A stretch of 64,000 nt of DNA from Imperialibacter sp. EC-SDR9 (GCF_902498805.1 NZ_LR701590.1:1-64000), one strand, 5' to 3'. Positions 42,430 through 51,044 are shown, counted from the stretch's first letter. Numbers and translations: made by a program. The notes: generated by a model not told the origin, from the letters alone.

Positions 42430-43887
42430 ATGAGTAATAGAGTGGAATATTGTGAACTGGCACCTGACCTGAAGATATCGAGAGTGCTGACGGGGTTATG
42501 GCAGGTGGCTGACATGGAAAGAGACGGCAAAACACTGGATCTTGAAGCTGCTGCAAAGTCGATGAAAGCATACGGCGATGCCGGACTGGTCACCTTCGAT
42601 ATGGCGGATCACTACGGCTCAGCCGAAATAATTGCGGGGATCTACAAAAAGAAATACGCCGACTACCGGCCGGTGAACTTGCTGACAAAGTGGGTGCCCA
42701 GTCCTGGTCAGGTGACAAAAAAAGACGTGAGAGAGGCTGTGGCCACTGCGCTTGTGCGCATGAATATGGAGCAGCTTGACCTGATGCAGTTTCATGCCTG
42801 GAACTACGCTGACCCGATCTGGCTCGATTGTCTTTATTGGCTGGAAGAGCTGAGAGAAGAAGGGCTTTTGAAGCAAATTGGCCTAACCAACTTCGATGCA
42901 GCCCATTTGAATATGGTGCTGGAAAGTGGGATCAAAGTGGTATCGAACCAGGTGTCTTATTCTTTGCTTGATCAAAGAGCAAAAGGAGACATGGCTGTGG
43001 TGTGTGAAAAGCACGGAGTGAAAATTCTGGCATTTGGCACATTGGCTGGCGGCTTCCTGACCGAGAAATGGCTGGGTAAACCTGAGCCGAAGCAGGAGGC
43101 AAGTTTGACCTGGTCACAAATGAAATACAAGCGCTTTGTGGATGTGGCCGGAGGTTGGAAGAAACTGCAGGATTTGCTGCAGGTGCTTTCGAAGCTTTCT
43201 GAGAAATACCACGTGTCGATGGCCAATGTGGCCACCCGGTATATGCTGGAGCAACCTGCCGTGGGTGGAGTGATTGTGGGTGCCAGACTGGGAGAAAGTG
43301 AGCACGTAATGGACAACCTCAGGTTGTTTGACTTCCGGTTAGACGCTGACAGCAAGAAAGCTATTGAAAATGTGATCGCAGGGTTTAGCCCTATTCCAGG
43401 CGATTGTGGTGATGAGTACCGGAAGCCGCCGTTTTTAACAGCGTCAGGGGATCTTAGCCATCATGTTGAGGCGATCCCTGTGCCCTATCCAACAACTGAA
43501 GGCAGTGATGGAAGAATAAAAGCATTGAGCGGCACCGAATGGGAAGACCTTGCAGGGTTTAGCCGTGCTGTGAAAAAAGGAAATAGAATCTTGATTTCAG
43601 GCACGACCGCTACACATGGGGCCAAGGCTATAGGTGGAAATGCCCCTGCAGCGCAAGCCACCTTCGCATTGGATAAAATAGAAGGTGCTTTGCAGTCGCT
43701 GGGAGCAACGATGGAAGAGGTGGTGAGGACCAGAATCTTTGTTAGAAATATTGATGACTGGGAAGCTGTGGCCAGAGTTCACGGCAAACGCTTCAAAGAC
43801 ATTCAGCCAGCCAACACACTAGTACAGGCCAATTTGGTTGGAAGAGAATATTTGGTGGAGATAGAGGCTGAGGCGATGGTGGAGTAG
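42430..43887 (+). CDS. Aldo/keto reductase fused to a RidA domain
   Basis: 485 residues. Residues 1 to about 325 form an aldo/keto reductase with the tetrad Asp and Tyr in FDMADHYGSAE, Lys in LLTKW and His in MQFHAWN, plus GLTNFDAAHLNMV and a late VGARLGESEH cofactor block. From about 360 a RidA/YjgF domain follows with GNRILISGTTATHG, VVRTRIFVRNIDDWE (the Arg typical of imine deaminases) and PANTLVQANLVGREYLVEIEAEAM. AKRs oxidise alcohols or aldoses; RidA hydrolyses reactive enamines/imines. The fusion suggests the oxidation product is an imine or reactive carbonyl. It is the second gene of the permease operon. Confidence 0.87.
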   Translation: MSNRVEYCELAPDLKISRVLTGLWQVADMERDGKTLDLEAAAKSMKAYGDAGLVTFDMADHYGSAEIIAGIYKKKYADYRPVNLLTKWVPSPGQVTKKDVREAVATALVRMNMEQLDLMQFHAWNYADPIWLDCLYWLEELREEGLLKQIGLTNFDAAHLNMVLESGIKVVSNQVSYSLLDQRAKGDMAVVCEKHGVKILAFGTLAGGFLTEKWLGKPEPKQEASLTWSQMKYKRFVDVAGGWKKLQDLLQVLSKLSEKYHVSMANVATRYMLEQPAVGGVIVGARLGESEHVMDNLRLFDFRLDADSKKAIENVIAGFSPIPGDCGDEYRKPPFLTASGDLSHHVEAIPVPYPTTEGSDGRIKALSGTEWEDLAGFSRAVKKGNRILISGTTATHGAKAIGGNAPAAQATFALDKIEGALQSLGATMEEVVRTRIFVRNIDDWEAVARVHGKRFKDIQPANTLVQANLVGREYLVEIEAEAMVE

Positions 43888-43905
43888 GTGCTTCTGGACA
43901 GGAGT

Positions 43906-43937
43906 GTCGTGCCCACAGCGCTAGCTGGTGGCAAGAC
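43906..43937 (+). repeat. REP-like element, type A (copy 1)
   Basis: GTCG followed by TGCCCACAGC, GCTA and GCTGGTGGCA: an imperfect hairpin in which all pairs match except a central CA opposite GT. The 5' GTCG tetranucleotide and internal mismatch are typical of REP sequences served by RAYT transposases. Similar copies lie at 44723-44752 and 45535-45566. Confidence 0.7.
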
Positions 43938-44017
43938 CGTTTAGGAGTGAGCGGTAGATTATTAAGCCATGTTTACAGTCATTGCTGAAGACACAACAGT
44001 CGTAAATTTGGAGTGCA

Positions 44018-44048
44018 GTGGTGCCCACAACTTGTTGGCGGCACCACC
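44018..44048 (+). repeat. REP-like element, type B (copy 1), just upstream of the RAYT gene
   Basis: GTGGTGCC..CAAC and GTTG..GGCACCAC form a stem with a two-base internal mismatch (CA opposite GC) and a TT loop, ending 23 bp before the transposase ATG. It matches, in the opposite orientation, the elements at 44674-44703 and 45486-45515. Confidence 0.72.
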
Positions 44049-44071
44049 AAGTATGAAGCTAAACAGATCAT

Positions 44072-44629
44072 ATGGAACCAGATAGGCTCTTCCATATTTA
44101 CAACAGAGGCAACAATTCCCAAACTATATTTTATCAGAAGGGAGATTACATCACTTTCCTGGGGAAAATACGAAAGCATTTGAACCCTCACTTCGATATT
44201 CTGGCCTATTGTCTGATGCCTAATCATTTTCACCTGATGGTTCACTCCAAAGAGGCCATGGATATTTCAAGGTATAAGCAGGATTTGAGAATGATGCTTA
44301 GTTCGTACACCAGGAAAATTAATTTTCGGACAGGGAGAACTGGTTCCCTTTTTCAGCAAAATAGCAAGGCCAAGCCCCTGGAAGTAGATGATTACGCTTT
44401 TACCTGCTTTCACTACATTCACCAGAATCCTTTGAGAGCTCAGCTTGTGACCAAAATGGAAGACTGGGAGTTTGGATCATACCGGGACTATGCTGGTTTC
44501 AGAAATGGGACATTGTGTAATAAGGAAATGGCGTATCAGCTACTCGATATTCCTAAAAGTAGAGAAGCTTTTATCGAGCAATCGAAAATGGTAATCGATC
44601 CCTCAAAAGCGAAAAGCTTCTTTTTGTGA
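44072..44629 (+). CDS. REP-associated tyrosine transposase (RAYT, Y1/HUH family)
   Basis: 185 residues of the IS200/REP transposase superfamily. The N-terminal strand is RLFHIYNRGNNSQTIF. The HUH-type metal motif is MPNHFHLMV (His52, His54), and the probable nucleophile Tyr79 is in SSYTRKINFR. The C-terminal CFHYIHQNPLRAQLV and WEFGSYRDYAG are typical RAYT signatures. RAYTs are usually single-copy domesticated transposases that cut and mobilise REP hairpins in trans. This copy is flanked by REP-like hairpins on both sides, supporting that reading. The frame is intact and catalytic residues are present. Confidence 0.9.
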   Translation: MEPDRLFHIYNRGNNSQTIFYQKGDYITFLGKIRKHLNPHFDILAYCLMPNHFHLMVHSKEAMDISRYKQDLRMMLSSYTRKINFRTGRTGSLFQQNSKAKPLEVDDYAFTCFHYIHQNPLRAQLVTKMEDWEFGSYRDYAGFRNGTLCNKEMAYQLLDIPKSREAFIEQSKMVIDPSKAKSFFL

Positions 44630-44673
44630 GGATAGCGGCAACCTTTCTGATAGCCTTGGTGCTACACCATTAA

Positions 44674-44752
44674 GTCGAGCCACCAACAAGTTGTGGGCAC
44701 GACGGCTGTCGGTCGGAGTTATGTGGTGGTCACAGCGATAGCTGGTGGAGAC
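44674..44752. repeat. BIME-like pair: REP type B (inverted) plus REP type A, copy 2
   Basis: The type B element (44674-44703) contains CCACCAACAAGTTGTGGG in reverse orientation. A degenerate type A element (44723-44752) contains CACAGCGATAGCTGGTGGA. A conserved linker beginning GGCTGT joins them. The same 79-81 bp unit occurs at 45486-45566. Confidence 0.75.
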
Positions 44753-44761
44753 AAATCTAAA

Positions 44762-45379
44762 TCAGTACACTAATCCACATCTTTCATTCTGAGTGTCTAC
44801 AATCGTGTTGTATTCATCCAGGCTGATGAATTGAGGCTCGTATGTGCCATTAATGCCTTCTAGTTGCTGGACAAAGTTCCTCAGATGGTTTCTCGAGCCG
44901 CATTGTAAACTGGAGTACACCTGAAGGAGGTCAGCTTTTGTAGTGTGGCTAATATTGCCATCAAGATCATTAATGTCCAAATCTTCAATACCAGCCCCGA
45001 CTCTTAAAGCCTCCAGTAATGAAACGGATGATTGCGAGGCCAGGCTGTCGTATAAGTTTTGAAGAGCTTGATTTTGAAACTCCCCTTGTTGCTTGCCTGC
45101 TGTTGGGTCGGTGAGATTGTGCTTCACGATCAAGGTGTAAACACTGCTCATGTGTGTCTGTTCGCTGTTGGAGATGTTGTTAAAAATGATGTGCCCGTAC
45201 AAATCATAAGAAAGCAGGTACACATCCCTTGCTAGTTTCTCTTCCTCCCTCAGAAATAGTATGTCTGCTTTTTCTTGCTCAGTAAGAGGCGCAACGATAA
45301 CTTCATCTGCGCCATCATTTGAGTTTTGGCACGATGCCATTGCGGCAAGTATCGCCACCAATATCATTAGCTTTTTCAT
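44762..45379 (-). CDS. DUF2202 ferritin-like lipoprotein
   Basis: About 205 residues from ATG 45379, which begins a lipoprotein leader (MKKLMILVAILAAMASC); the longer open frame upstream only reads through repeat DNA. The mature part is a helical DUF2202 domain: LTEQEKADILFLREEEKLARDVY holds paired Glu residues of a ferritin-like metal site, followed by ISNSEQTHMSSVYTLI and CGSRNHLRNFVQQLE. Ferritin-like folds bind two metals, but the role of DUF2202 proteins is unknown. The gene lies between two BIME units. No partner gene is evident. Confidence 0.82.
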   Translation of the reverse strand: MKKLMILVAILAAMASCQNSNDGADEVIVAPLTEQEKADILFLREEEKLARDVYLLSYDLYGHIIFNNISNSEQTHMSSVYTLIVKHNLTDPTAGKQQGEFQNQALQNLYDSLASQSSVSLLEALRVGAGIEDLDINDLDGNISHTTKADLLQVYSSLQCGSRNHLRNFVQQLEGINGTYEPQFISLDEYNTIVDTQNERCGLVY

Positions 45380-45485
45380 AAGTATGTGATTTTGAGTTTC
45401 CTTTCTCAAATATCGCAAGGAAGGGAAAGCTTTGCAGTGACCGTAGTCACAGAGGGGGATAGAGTCTAACTTAGGCGATTTATGA

Positions 45486-45566
45486 GTCGTGCCACCAACA
45501 AGTTTTGGGCACGACGGCTGTGGTTCGGAGCAAGTTGGTCCCCACAGCGATATCTGGTGGCAACAC
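45486..45566. repeat. BIME-like pair: REP type B (inverted) plus REP type A, copy 3
   Basis: The type B element (45486-45515) is identical to copy 2 at 28 of 30 positions. The same GGCTGT linker leads to type A (45535-45566) with CCCACAGCGATATCTGGTGG. The unit lies upstream of the DUF2202 gene and 25 bp past the lutC stop, where its hairpins could act on the 3' end of the rhamnose/lut transcript. Confidence 0.78.
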
Positions 45567-45590
45567 ATTGATGATGCAAGCGCACTATTT

Positions 45591-46166
45591 TTAACACAAA
45601 ATCACCGTCATCTTCTTCGGCCCGTGGGCGCCGATAACCAACGATTGCTCGATGTCTGCCGTTTTAGAAGGGCCGGCGATAAAGACGCCGAAGCCGGGAA
45701 TTTCTTCAATCTTTTTGTAGGCATGGTGCATATTGCCGACCAGCGTTTTGCGCTCGACAACCACAATTAGGTGCACCACAATAAAAGGTAAGGCTCGTAT
45801 CCCAGCGAGGCTTTCCGGCACCCAAATGGCTCCGTTTTCTGCTGTGCCAAAAGCGCCTTTGATAATGCCAGCTTCAACGTATCGCAGATCCGATGGCTTT
45901 TTGACGGTAGCCAGATCTATTCCGGAGGAATAAAGGTCAGGCAGTGTCGTTATCACCTGTTGATAGGCCCTGGTCTGTTCTGCAACTGCTGCTTTGACTT
46001 CTTCTTCGCTTCTGCATGAAATAACAGTCACGTGGTTGGCTTCCAGTGAAGTGGTAAAAGTAGCCTCAAGGTCTTTACTTACCTCAAATGCTGGAATTTC
46101 AGGCAGCGGCTTTGGCTCAAGTCCCAGCTTGCGGATGTTGCCAAGCATCTTTTCTCTGCTGCTCAT
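45591..46166 (-). CDS. lutC: L-lactate utilisation protein LutC
   Basis: About 191 residues of the LUD domain family. The ATG at 46166 (MSSREKMLGNIRKLG) overlaps the lutB stop as ATGA, the expected coupling; the longer open frame upstream is inside lutB. Motifs include ADAIIKGAFGTAENG-type sequence (AGIIKGAFGTAENGAIW), LPFIVVHLIVVVERKTLVG and the C-terminal FIAGPSKTADIEQSLVIGAHGP. LutC is part of the LutABC iron-sulfur complex that oxidises L-lactate to pyruvate. It is the last gene of the rhamnose operon. Confidence 0.92.
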   Translation of the reverse strand: MSSREKMLGNIRKLGLEPKPLPEIPAFEVSKDLEATFTTSLEANHVTVISCRSEEEVKAAVAEQTRAYQQVITTLPDLYSSGIDLATVKKPSDLRYVEAGIIKGAFGTAENGAIWVPESLAGIRALPFIVVHLIVVVERKTLVGNMHHAYKKIEEIPGFGVFIAGPSKTADIEQSLVIGAHGPKKMTVILC

Positions 46167-47527
46167 GATTTCCGGTTTTTGGCATACCACTCTTTGAAAC
46201 TGGCCTTGGGTGGTGCCGGCAAATCTCTTTGCTTGCCCCACGCATTGAGCGGGTTGTTGATCAGAGACTTTGGCAATAGCGATAGCGACTTTCTTGCCAG
46301 CTTTCCCAACATGTTGTAGAGCGACGGCGAAGCGAGCACTTTGGCAGCCAGTGTCATCGAAATTCTTTTCCCGGCTCCGTCCAGCTTTTCATCGGCCACT
46401 ACCTGCCTCCACTCGTAAAGCTGCTCGTGGATATTGATTTTCACGGGACACACGTCGCTGCAGGACCCACACAGCGTAGAGGCAAAAGGAAGCGATTGAT
46501 GTTTCTTTAAATCCACTCCTGGCGATAAGATGGAACCGATAGGGCCGGGCACTGTTGCGTCGTAACTGTAGCCACCACTGCGGCGGTAAATCGGGCAGGT
46601 ATTCATGCAGGCACCGCAGCGTATGCACTTCAGGCTGTTGCGGAACTTCTCCCGACTGAGCTGCTCCGTGCGCCCATTGTCTACCAGAATGATATGCATC
46701 TCCTGGCCTGATCTTGGCCTGTGGAAATGGCTGGTGTAGTTGGTGATGGGCTGGCCTGTGGCACTTCGTGCCAACAGTCGGGTGTAAACACCGAGATGCT
46801 CCAGCTTCGGGATCAGCTTTTCGATGCCCATGCAGGCAATATGAACGGGAGCCAAATGCACCCCCATGTCGGCATTGCCTTCGTTGGTGCAAACGACGAA
46901 GCCGCCCGTTTCTGCAATGCCGAAGTTGACGCCAGTCAGAGCGATGTCCGCTTCTATGAATTTGTTGCGGAGGTGCTGCCGGGCGGCTTCCGTCAGGTAT
47001 TGTGGATCGTTGTTGCCTTTTTCCGTCTGTAGGTGCTCGTGGAATATTTCTGAGATGTCTTCTTTTTTCAGGTGGATGGCTGGCATCACAATATGGCTGG
47101 GGGGCTGCCGCACAAACTGGATGATCCGCTCCCCCAAGTCAGTGTCGACTACTTCAAATCCATGCGCTTCCAGATGCTCGTTGAGGTGACACTCTTCTGT
47201 GAGAATCGATTTGCTTTTTACCAGCTTTTGAGCGTTGTGCTTCTGAAGAATCGAGGTGACAATTTCGTTGTGCTCTTTGGCGTCGGCGGCCCAATGCACG
47301 TTGATACCATTGGCTATGGCATTTTTTTCGAACTCTTCCAGGTAGCCGGCAAGATTGGAAAGTACGCTGTCTTTGATGCCCGATGCTAGCTCCCGCAGCT
47401 GCTCCCATTCCGGGATTTGCTTGCTGGAGACATCACGCTTGCTCCGCACCCACCAAAGCGTTTCGTTGTGCCAATCGACTTTTTTATTGTCTTTGAGGAA
47501 AGTTACGGTGTTGGTGCTATGGCTCAT
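46163..47527 (-). CDS. lutB: L-lactate utilisation iron-sulfur protein LutB
   Basis: 454 residues. An N-terminal LUD-type domain contains the GVNFGIAETGGFVVCTNEGN block. Two ferredoxin-type 4Fe-4S motifs follow at CIRCGACMNTCPIYRRSGG and CGSCSDVCPVKINIHEQL, then a C-terminal extension containing PLNAWGKQRDLP typical of LutB. It passes electrons from lactate within the LutABC complex. It overlaps lutA by 4 bp and lutC by 3-4 bp, so the three are translated together. Confidence 0.94.
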   Translation of the reverse strand: MSHSTNTVTFLKDNKKVDWHNETLWWVRSKRDVSSKQIPEWEQLRELASGIKDSVLSNLAGYLEEFEKNAIANGINVHWAADAKEHNEIVTSILQKHNAQKLVKSKSILTEECHLNEHLEAHGFEVVDTDLGERIIQFVRQPPSHIVMPAIHLKKEDISEIFHEHLQTEKGNNDPQYLTEAARQHLRNKFIEADIALTGVNFGIAETGGFVVCTNEGNADMGVHLAPVHIACMGIEKLIPKLEHLGVYTRLLARSATGQPITNYTSHFHRPRSGQEMHIILVDNGRTEQLSREKFRNSLKCIRCGACMNTCPIYRRSGGYSYDATVPGPIGSILSPGVDLKKHQSLPFASTLCGSCSDVCPVKINIHEQLYEWRQVVADEKLDGAGKRISMTLAAKVLASPSLYNMLGKLARKSLSLLPKSLINNPLNAWGKQRDLPAPPKASFKEWYAKNRKS

Positions 47528-48264
47528 GCTGATACTCCGTTTAATATCTCCGCTACGTGCATCACCTTCACTTTCATGTTGTTTCTACCGATAATGCCTT
47601 CCAGATGCATCAGGCACGACATGTCGTTGCCCACGATGAACTCAGCTTCGTGATCTGTATGGTCTTTGATTCTGTCCTTGCCCATTTTTACCGAAAGCGC
47701 TTCTTCCCCAACAGCGAACGTGCCGCCGAAGCCACAGCACTCTCCAGGCATGTGAAGGTCAACCAAGTCAAGTCCTTTTACTTTCTGAAGGAGGGCGGCC
47801 GTCTTATTAAATGGCGGAATATTTAGCTCCGGAGCTGCCGCAATTCTTAAGCCTCTCAGCCCATGGCATGAGGCATGAAGTCCCACTTTGTGGGGAAAGG
47901 CGGTTTCAATTTTATCAACTTTCAGAATGTCGTGCAGGAATTCTACCAACTCGTACACATTGTTTCTAATCGAGCCAGCTTCAGTTTCCCTGCTAGCTGA
48001 ATGCAGGTGGTCTTTCACGTGGAGGGTGCAGCTACCTGAGGGGCAAACGACGTAATCGTATCCTGCAAAGTTATCGATGAACAGCTCGTCAATCTTTTCA
48101 TTTTTTGACTCATAGCCTGAGTTCGCCATTGGCTGACCGCAGCAGGTTTGGTTCTTTGGGTAATCCACCTCGCAGCCCAGCTTTTCCAGTAGCTCCAAAG
48201 TGGCAATGCCAACCTGAGGGTAGAATTGGTCGACGTAACAGGGAATGAAAAGCGCAATTTTCAT
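47524..48264 (-). CDS. lutA: L-lactate utilisation CCG-domain protein LutA
   Basis: 246 residues with two cysteine-rich CCG domains: NQTCCGQPMANSGY near residue 45 and MPGECCGFGGTFAV in the second half, each helping to bind a cubane cluster. IPCYVDQFYPQVG at the N-terminus and SCHGLRGLRI are standard for LutA/YkgE. It follows the FGGY kinase by 3 bp and so belongs to the rhamnose operon. L-lactate from rhamnose-derived lactaldehyde is the logical substrate. Confidence 0.94.
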   Translation of the reverse strand: MKIALFIPCYVDQFYPQVGIATLELLEKLGCEVDYPKNQTCCGQPMANSGYESKNEKIDELFIDNFAGYDYVVCPSGSCTLHVKDHLHSASRETEAGSIRNNVYELVEFLHDILKVDKIETAFPHKVGLHASCHGLRGLRIAAAPELNIPPFNKTAALLQKVKGLDLVDLHMPGECCGFGGTFAVGEEALSVKMGKDRIKDHTDHEAEFIVGNDMSCLMHLEGIIGRNNMKVKVMHVAEILNGVSA

Positions 48265-48267
48265 GGA

Positions 48268-49650
48268 CTAACTCGAGGGAGAATGCTTTTTAACGTTATA
48301 GTTCTTGCTAAGAAATTCTTTGGTGATCGTTCGGTAATTTACCAATAAAGCAGCGCCGAGAGCAGTGCCCAGGGCAAAAGAAGTGGAATAAATTTTATAA
48401 GCGGGCAGTTTGTTGGCCAGCATTTTCACAAACACTTCATTGGAACTAAAGCCACCATCAATAAATATTCTTTTGATATCGGTGTCTCCAATGGCCAGCT
48501 TGAGAGAGGCAATCTGCAAATCCGTTAGTTCATCGATAAGATGAAAATAGGCGTCTTCATAGCTCCCGAAAACAGAAAGATCCTGGTTCGGGTTGTTTGC
48601 AAAGCCGAATCGCTCCGGGTGCAGTACACTATGATCGAACAACAGTCCTTTGCTTGATTTCCTCTTTGACTTGAAATCTTTTTTCCAGGCAACAGACTTG
48701 TAAGTCTGATAGTCGATGTTGAAAAATTCGCTGAGCAGTTTGGCCTGATTGCTAAGATGTTTTCCCAGAAATAACCGGGAAGCCTTAACTGAAATACCCT
48801 TTGCGCTAAAAAAATTCAAGCAATCGGCACTTAGCTCAGCGGCCGTCAGCACCTTGTCGTTGAAGATGTTCATGCAAATGCTCCAGGTGCCCGTTGATAT
48901 GAGCACGAACGGTTCGTCGTTGGCCTGAATGTAGGGCACGAGGGCAGAAGAGCTGTCGTGCACGCCTATACCCACATGGATCGGCTTGCCGTTGATGTCG
49001 ATATGGGTAGTTTTTGTAGATTCCTCGATGGGAGTGAGAAACTGAACCAGTCCTTCTTTCTCCAGCCAGTCGGCATATTTGTTTTGCCCAAAATCCCAAA
49101 GTCCTGTGTGGCAGCCTAAGCTGGTGAAGTCTGTGGTGGCTTCGCCTGTAAACAAGTAGCTGAGGTACTGAGGGAAATGGAGGCTCCTGTGGAGCTTTTT
49201 GAACGCTTCTGGCTTGGCATATTTCAGGTAGTATAGCTGTAGGCCAGAATTAAGCATGCCCATGGACGGGCTAGCAGTAGACACTGAAAATCTTTCCTCC
49301 GGGCCATATTTGCTGAAGAAGTCTTTTGATAATTCCTCAGGAAATGGCTTCAGATAGTTGATAAAGGGAGTAACCAGCTCTCCTTGTTCATCGAGGTGTA
49401 CCATGGAAGCACCATAGGTTGAGAAGTTGATTGCCTTGACGTCGTATGTGGGGTCTTGAAGAACTTTGTTGGCACTCTCCTTCACCCATTTAACAAGGGA
49501 TGTGAGATCTTCCGACAAAAAGCCATCTTCGTCAGGAATCTCATCAAACCTGATATACTCATGCGAGATTTCGGAGAGGTCCTCGTCAAAAAGGAAGAGC
49601 TTCTTGTTCGTTTTTCCAATATCAAATATCAGTGTGACTGGCTTTCCCAT
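48268..49650 (-). CDS. rhaB: FGGY-family kinase, probable L-rhamnulokinase
   Basis: 460 residues of the FGGY/hexokinase-actin fold. The N-terminal phosphate-binding motif is LIFDIGKTNKKLFLFDED, the second motif ISTGTWSICMN, and the adenosine region FIDGGFSSNEVFVKML. This variant with DIGKTNKK differs from E. coli RhaB but is the Bacteroidetes type found beside rhamnose isomerase. It should phosphorylate L-rhamnulose, with L-fuculose a possible alternative. Gaps are 1 bp to rhaI and 3 bp to lutA. Confidence 0.82.
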   Translation of the reverse strand: MGKPVTLIFDIGKTNKKLFLFDEDLSEISHEYIRFDEIPDEDGFLSEDLTSLVKWVKESANKVLQDPTYDVKAINFSTYGASMVHLDEQGELVTPFINYLKPFPEELSKDFFSKYGPEERFSVSTASPSMGMLNSGLQLYYLKYAKPEAFKKLHRSLHFPQYLSYLFTGEATTDFTSLGCHTGLWDFGQNKYADWLEKEGLVQFLTPIEESTKTTHIDINGKPIHVGIGVHDSSSALVPYIQANDEPFVLISTGTWSICMNIFNDKVLTAAELSADCLNFFSAKGISVKASRLFLGKHLSNQAKLLSEFFNIDYQTYKSVAWKKDFKSKRKSSKGLLFDHSVLHPERFGFANNPNQDLSVFGSYEDAYFHLIDELTDLQIASLKLAIGDTDIKRIFIDGGFSSNEVFVKMLANKLPAYKIYSTSFALGTALGAALLVNYRTITKEFLSKNYNVKKHSPSS

Positions 49651-49651
49651 A

Positions 49652-50926
49652 TCAGAGGCCTGTTGCTACTGTTTTCAATCCCCGTTTTGCGATAAGCTGC
49701 TTTCGTATTTGATTTTCTCTGAACGAATGCAATGGATCGCAAGCGCCCCCCATGCGCATGCGGGACTCTGCCACCAGGGCCCGTACATCGGTACGGAAGG
49801 CATTTTGAAGCACTTCCTGCGCCGCCGATACGTCGTTGGCAGCCTGAGCTTTTTTCAATACTGCTCTGTCAACAATGAGCGCCTGGGCGTAAGCAATTTT
49901 GATAGCTTCAATAGCCTGAATCAAATCTTCGATAGGATCCTTGAGGTTGTGGCTGGCGTCAATCATCCACGACAGTTCGGGGTTCTTTGTATTTTGCATA
50001 CCGTCTACCAGTTCGTTGAAGATAAGAAAGAATTGGTAGGGCTTGATGCTGGCCACGGTTAAATCGTCGTCTCCGTATTTAGAGTCGTTGAAATGGAAGC
50101 CACCAAGTTTTTTCTGCATCATGAGAATGGCTACAATCTGCTCGATATTGGTATTGGGCAGATGGTGCCCGAGATCGACAAGGCTCAAAGCTTTTTCGCC
50201 TAAGGAGCTTGCCAGTAAATGCGAGGTGCCCCAATCGGGTATCACCATCGAATAGAAATAGGGCTCGTAAGGCTTATATTCAACGAGCACTTTCCAGTCG
50301 GCAGGCAGGTGGTCGTAGATTTGTTGCAAGGAATCCTGTGTGCGTTGCAGTGCTTCTCTGAAATTCAGTTGGCCCGGAAACGACGAGCCGTCTGCCAGCC
50401 AAACCGTGAGTGCTTTGGAACCCAGCGCAACGCCGTGATCGATCACCTCTTTGTTGTGTGCGATGGCTTCGTCCCTCACATTTTTGTCGACATGGCACAG
50501 CGATCCAAATTTGTACGACACTTTGGCGTCGGGCTGATCCTGAAAGGTGTTTGAGTTGACAGCGTCAAACAGGAGCCCGTGAGAAGAAGCGAGTTGCTTG
50601 ATGGCTGTCGCATCTTTCGGGATGTCCCACGGGATATGGAGGCTGATGGCGTTACTGGAAGCATTGAGCATGTGCAGTAAGCCCACGTCGTCAATTTTTT
50701 CTTCCAGAGAGCGAGGCTCTCCTCCTTCCGGGAAGCGGGCAAAACGAGTGCCTCCCGTGCCAAGTGCCCAGCTCGGGACGGCAATTTGGAAGGCATCTAG
50801 CTTTTTCAAAACCGATTCGACGCCGATGCCCTGGTCTGTCAGGGTATCGGCTAATGGAGTGAAGCGTTTTTGATGTTTCGCCTTTTGTTCGGCGTTATGC
50901 TGTAGGATGTTGTCCTTTGTGATCAT
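49652..50926 (-). CDS. rhaI: L-rhamnose isomerase (RhaI type)
   Basis: 424 residues of the RhaI/L-rhamnose isomerase TIM-barrel group rather than E. coli RhaA. Motifs are AVPSWALGTGGTRFARFP, ISLHIPWD, VWLADGSSFPGQ, LVEYKPYEPYFYSMVIPDWG with the metal Glu, DLGHHLPNTNIEQIVA with the metal Asp/His, FHFNDSKYGDDDL and MIDASHNLKDP. It converts L-rhamnose to L-rhamnulose. It sits between the aldolase/dehydrogenase gene and the kinase in pathway-consistent order. Confidence 0.9.
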   Translation of the reverse strand: MITKDNILQHNAEQKAKHQKRFTPLADTLTDQGIGVESVLKKLDAFQIAVPSWALGTGGTRFARFPEGGEPRSLEEKIDDVGLLHMLNASSNAISLHIPWDIPKDATAIKQLASSHGLLFDAVNSNTFQDQPDAKVSYKFGSLCHVDKNVRDEAIAHNKEVIDHGVALGSKALTVWLADGSSFPGQLNFREALQRTQDSLQQIYDHLPADWKVLVEYKPYEPYFYSMVIPDWGTSHLLASSLGEKALSLVDLGHHLPNTNIEQIVAILMMQKKLGGFHFNDSKYGDDDLTVASIKPYQFFLIFNELVDGMQNTKNPELSWMIDASHNLKDPIEDLIQAIEAIKIAYAQALIVDRAVLKKAQAANDVSAAQEVLQNAFRTDVRALVAESRMRMGGACDPLHSFRENQIRKQLIAKRGLKTVATGL

Positions 50927-51011
50927 ATAATTTAAGAGGTAATGTGAGCCGGAAATGAATCCGGGTGTTTGCCTTCAAGCCGGGCAGGTTGTTTGATTTG
51001 TGAGGCAAGAT

Positions 51012-51044
51012 AACCCTCCAAGAGGTTACAACCCTTGGAGGGTT
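51012..51044. other. Strong intra-operon hairpin between the aldolase gene and rhaI
   Basis: AACCCTCCAAG (51012-51022) and CTTGGAGGGTT (51034-51044) form an 11-bp perfect stem. The loop itself folds further (GGTT with AACC). No U-tract follows on the minus strand, so it is more likely an RNA-processing or stability element, or a partial attenuator, inside the rhamnose transcript. Confidence 0.6.

Noticed and set aside
43906-45566. CRISPR array
   Set aside because: The repeats are inverted hairpins with irregular spacing around a transposase, not direct repeats with uniform spacers.
45380-45568. N-terminal extension of the DUF2202 protein
   Set aside because: It would translate REP repeat DNA; the downstream ATG begins a proper lipoprotein leader.
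49466-50062. A 198-codon plus-strand open frame across the rhaB/rhaI junction
   Set aside because: It runs antisense through two recognisable enzymes and has a Ser/Phe/Ile-rich composition typical of reverse-complement coding sequence.
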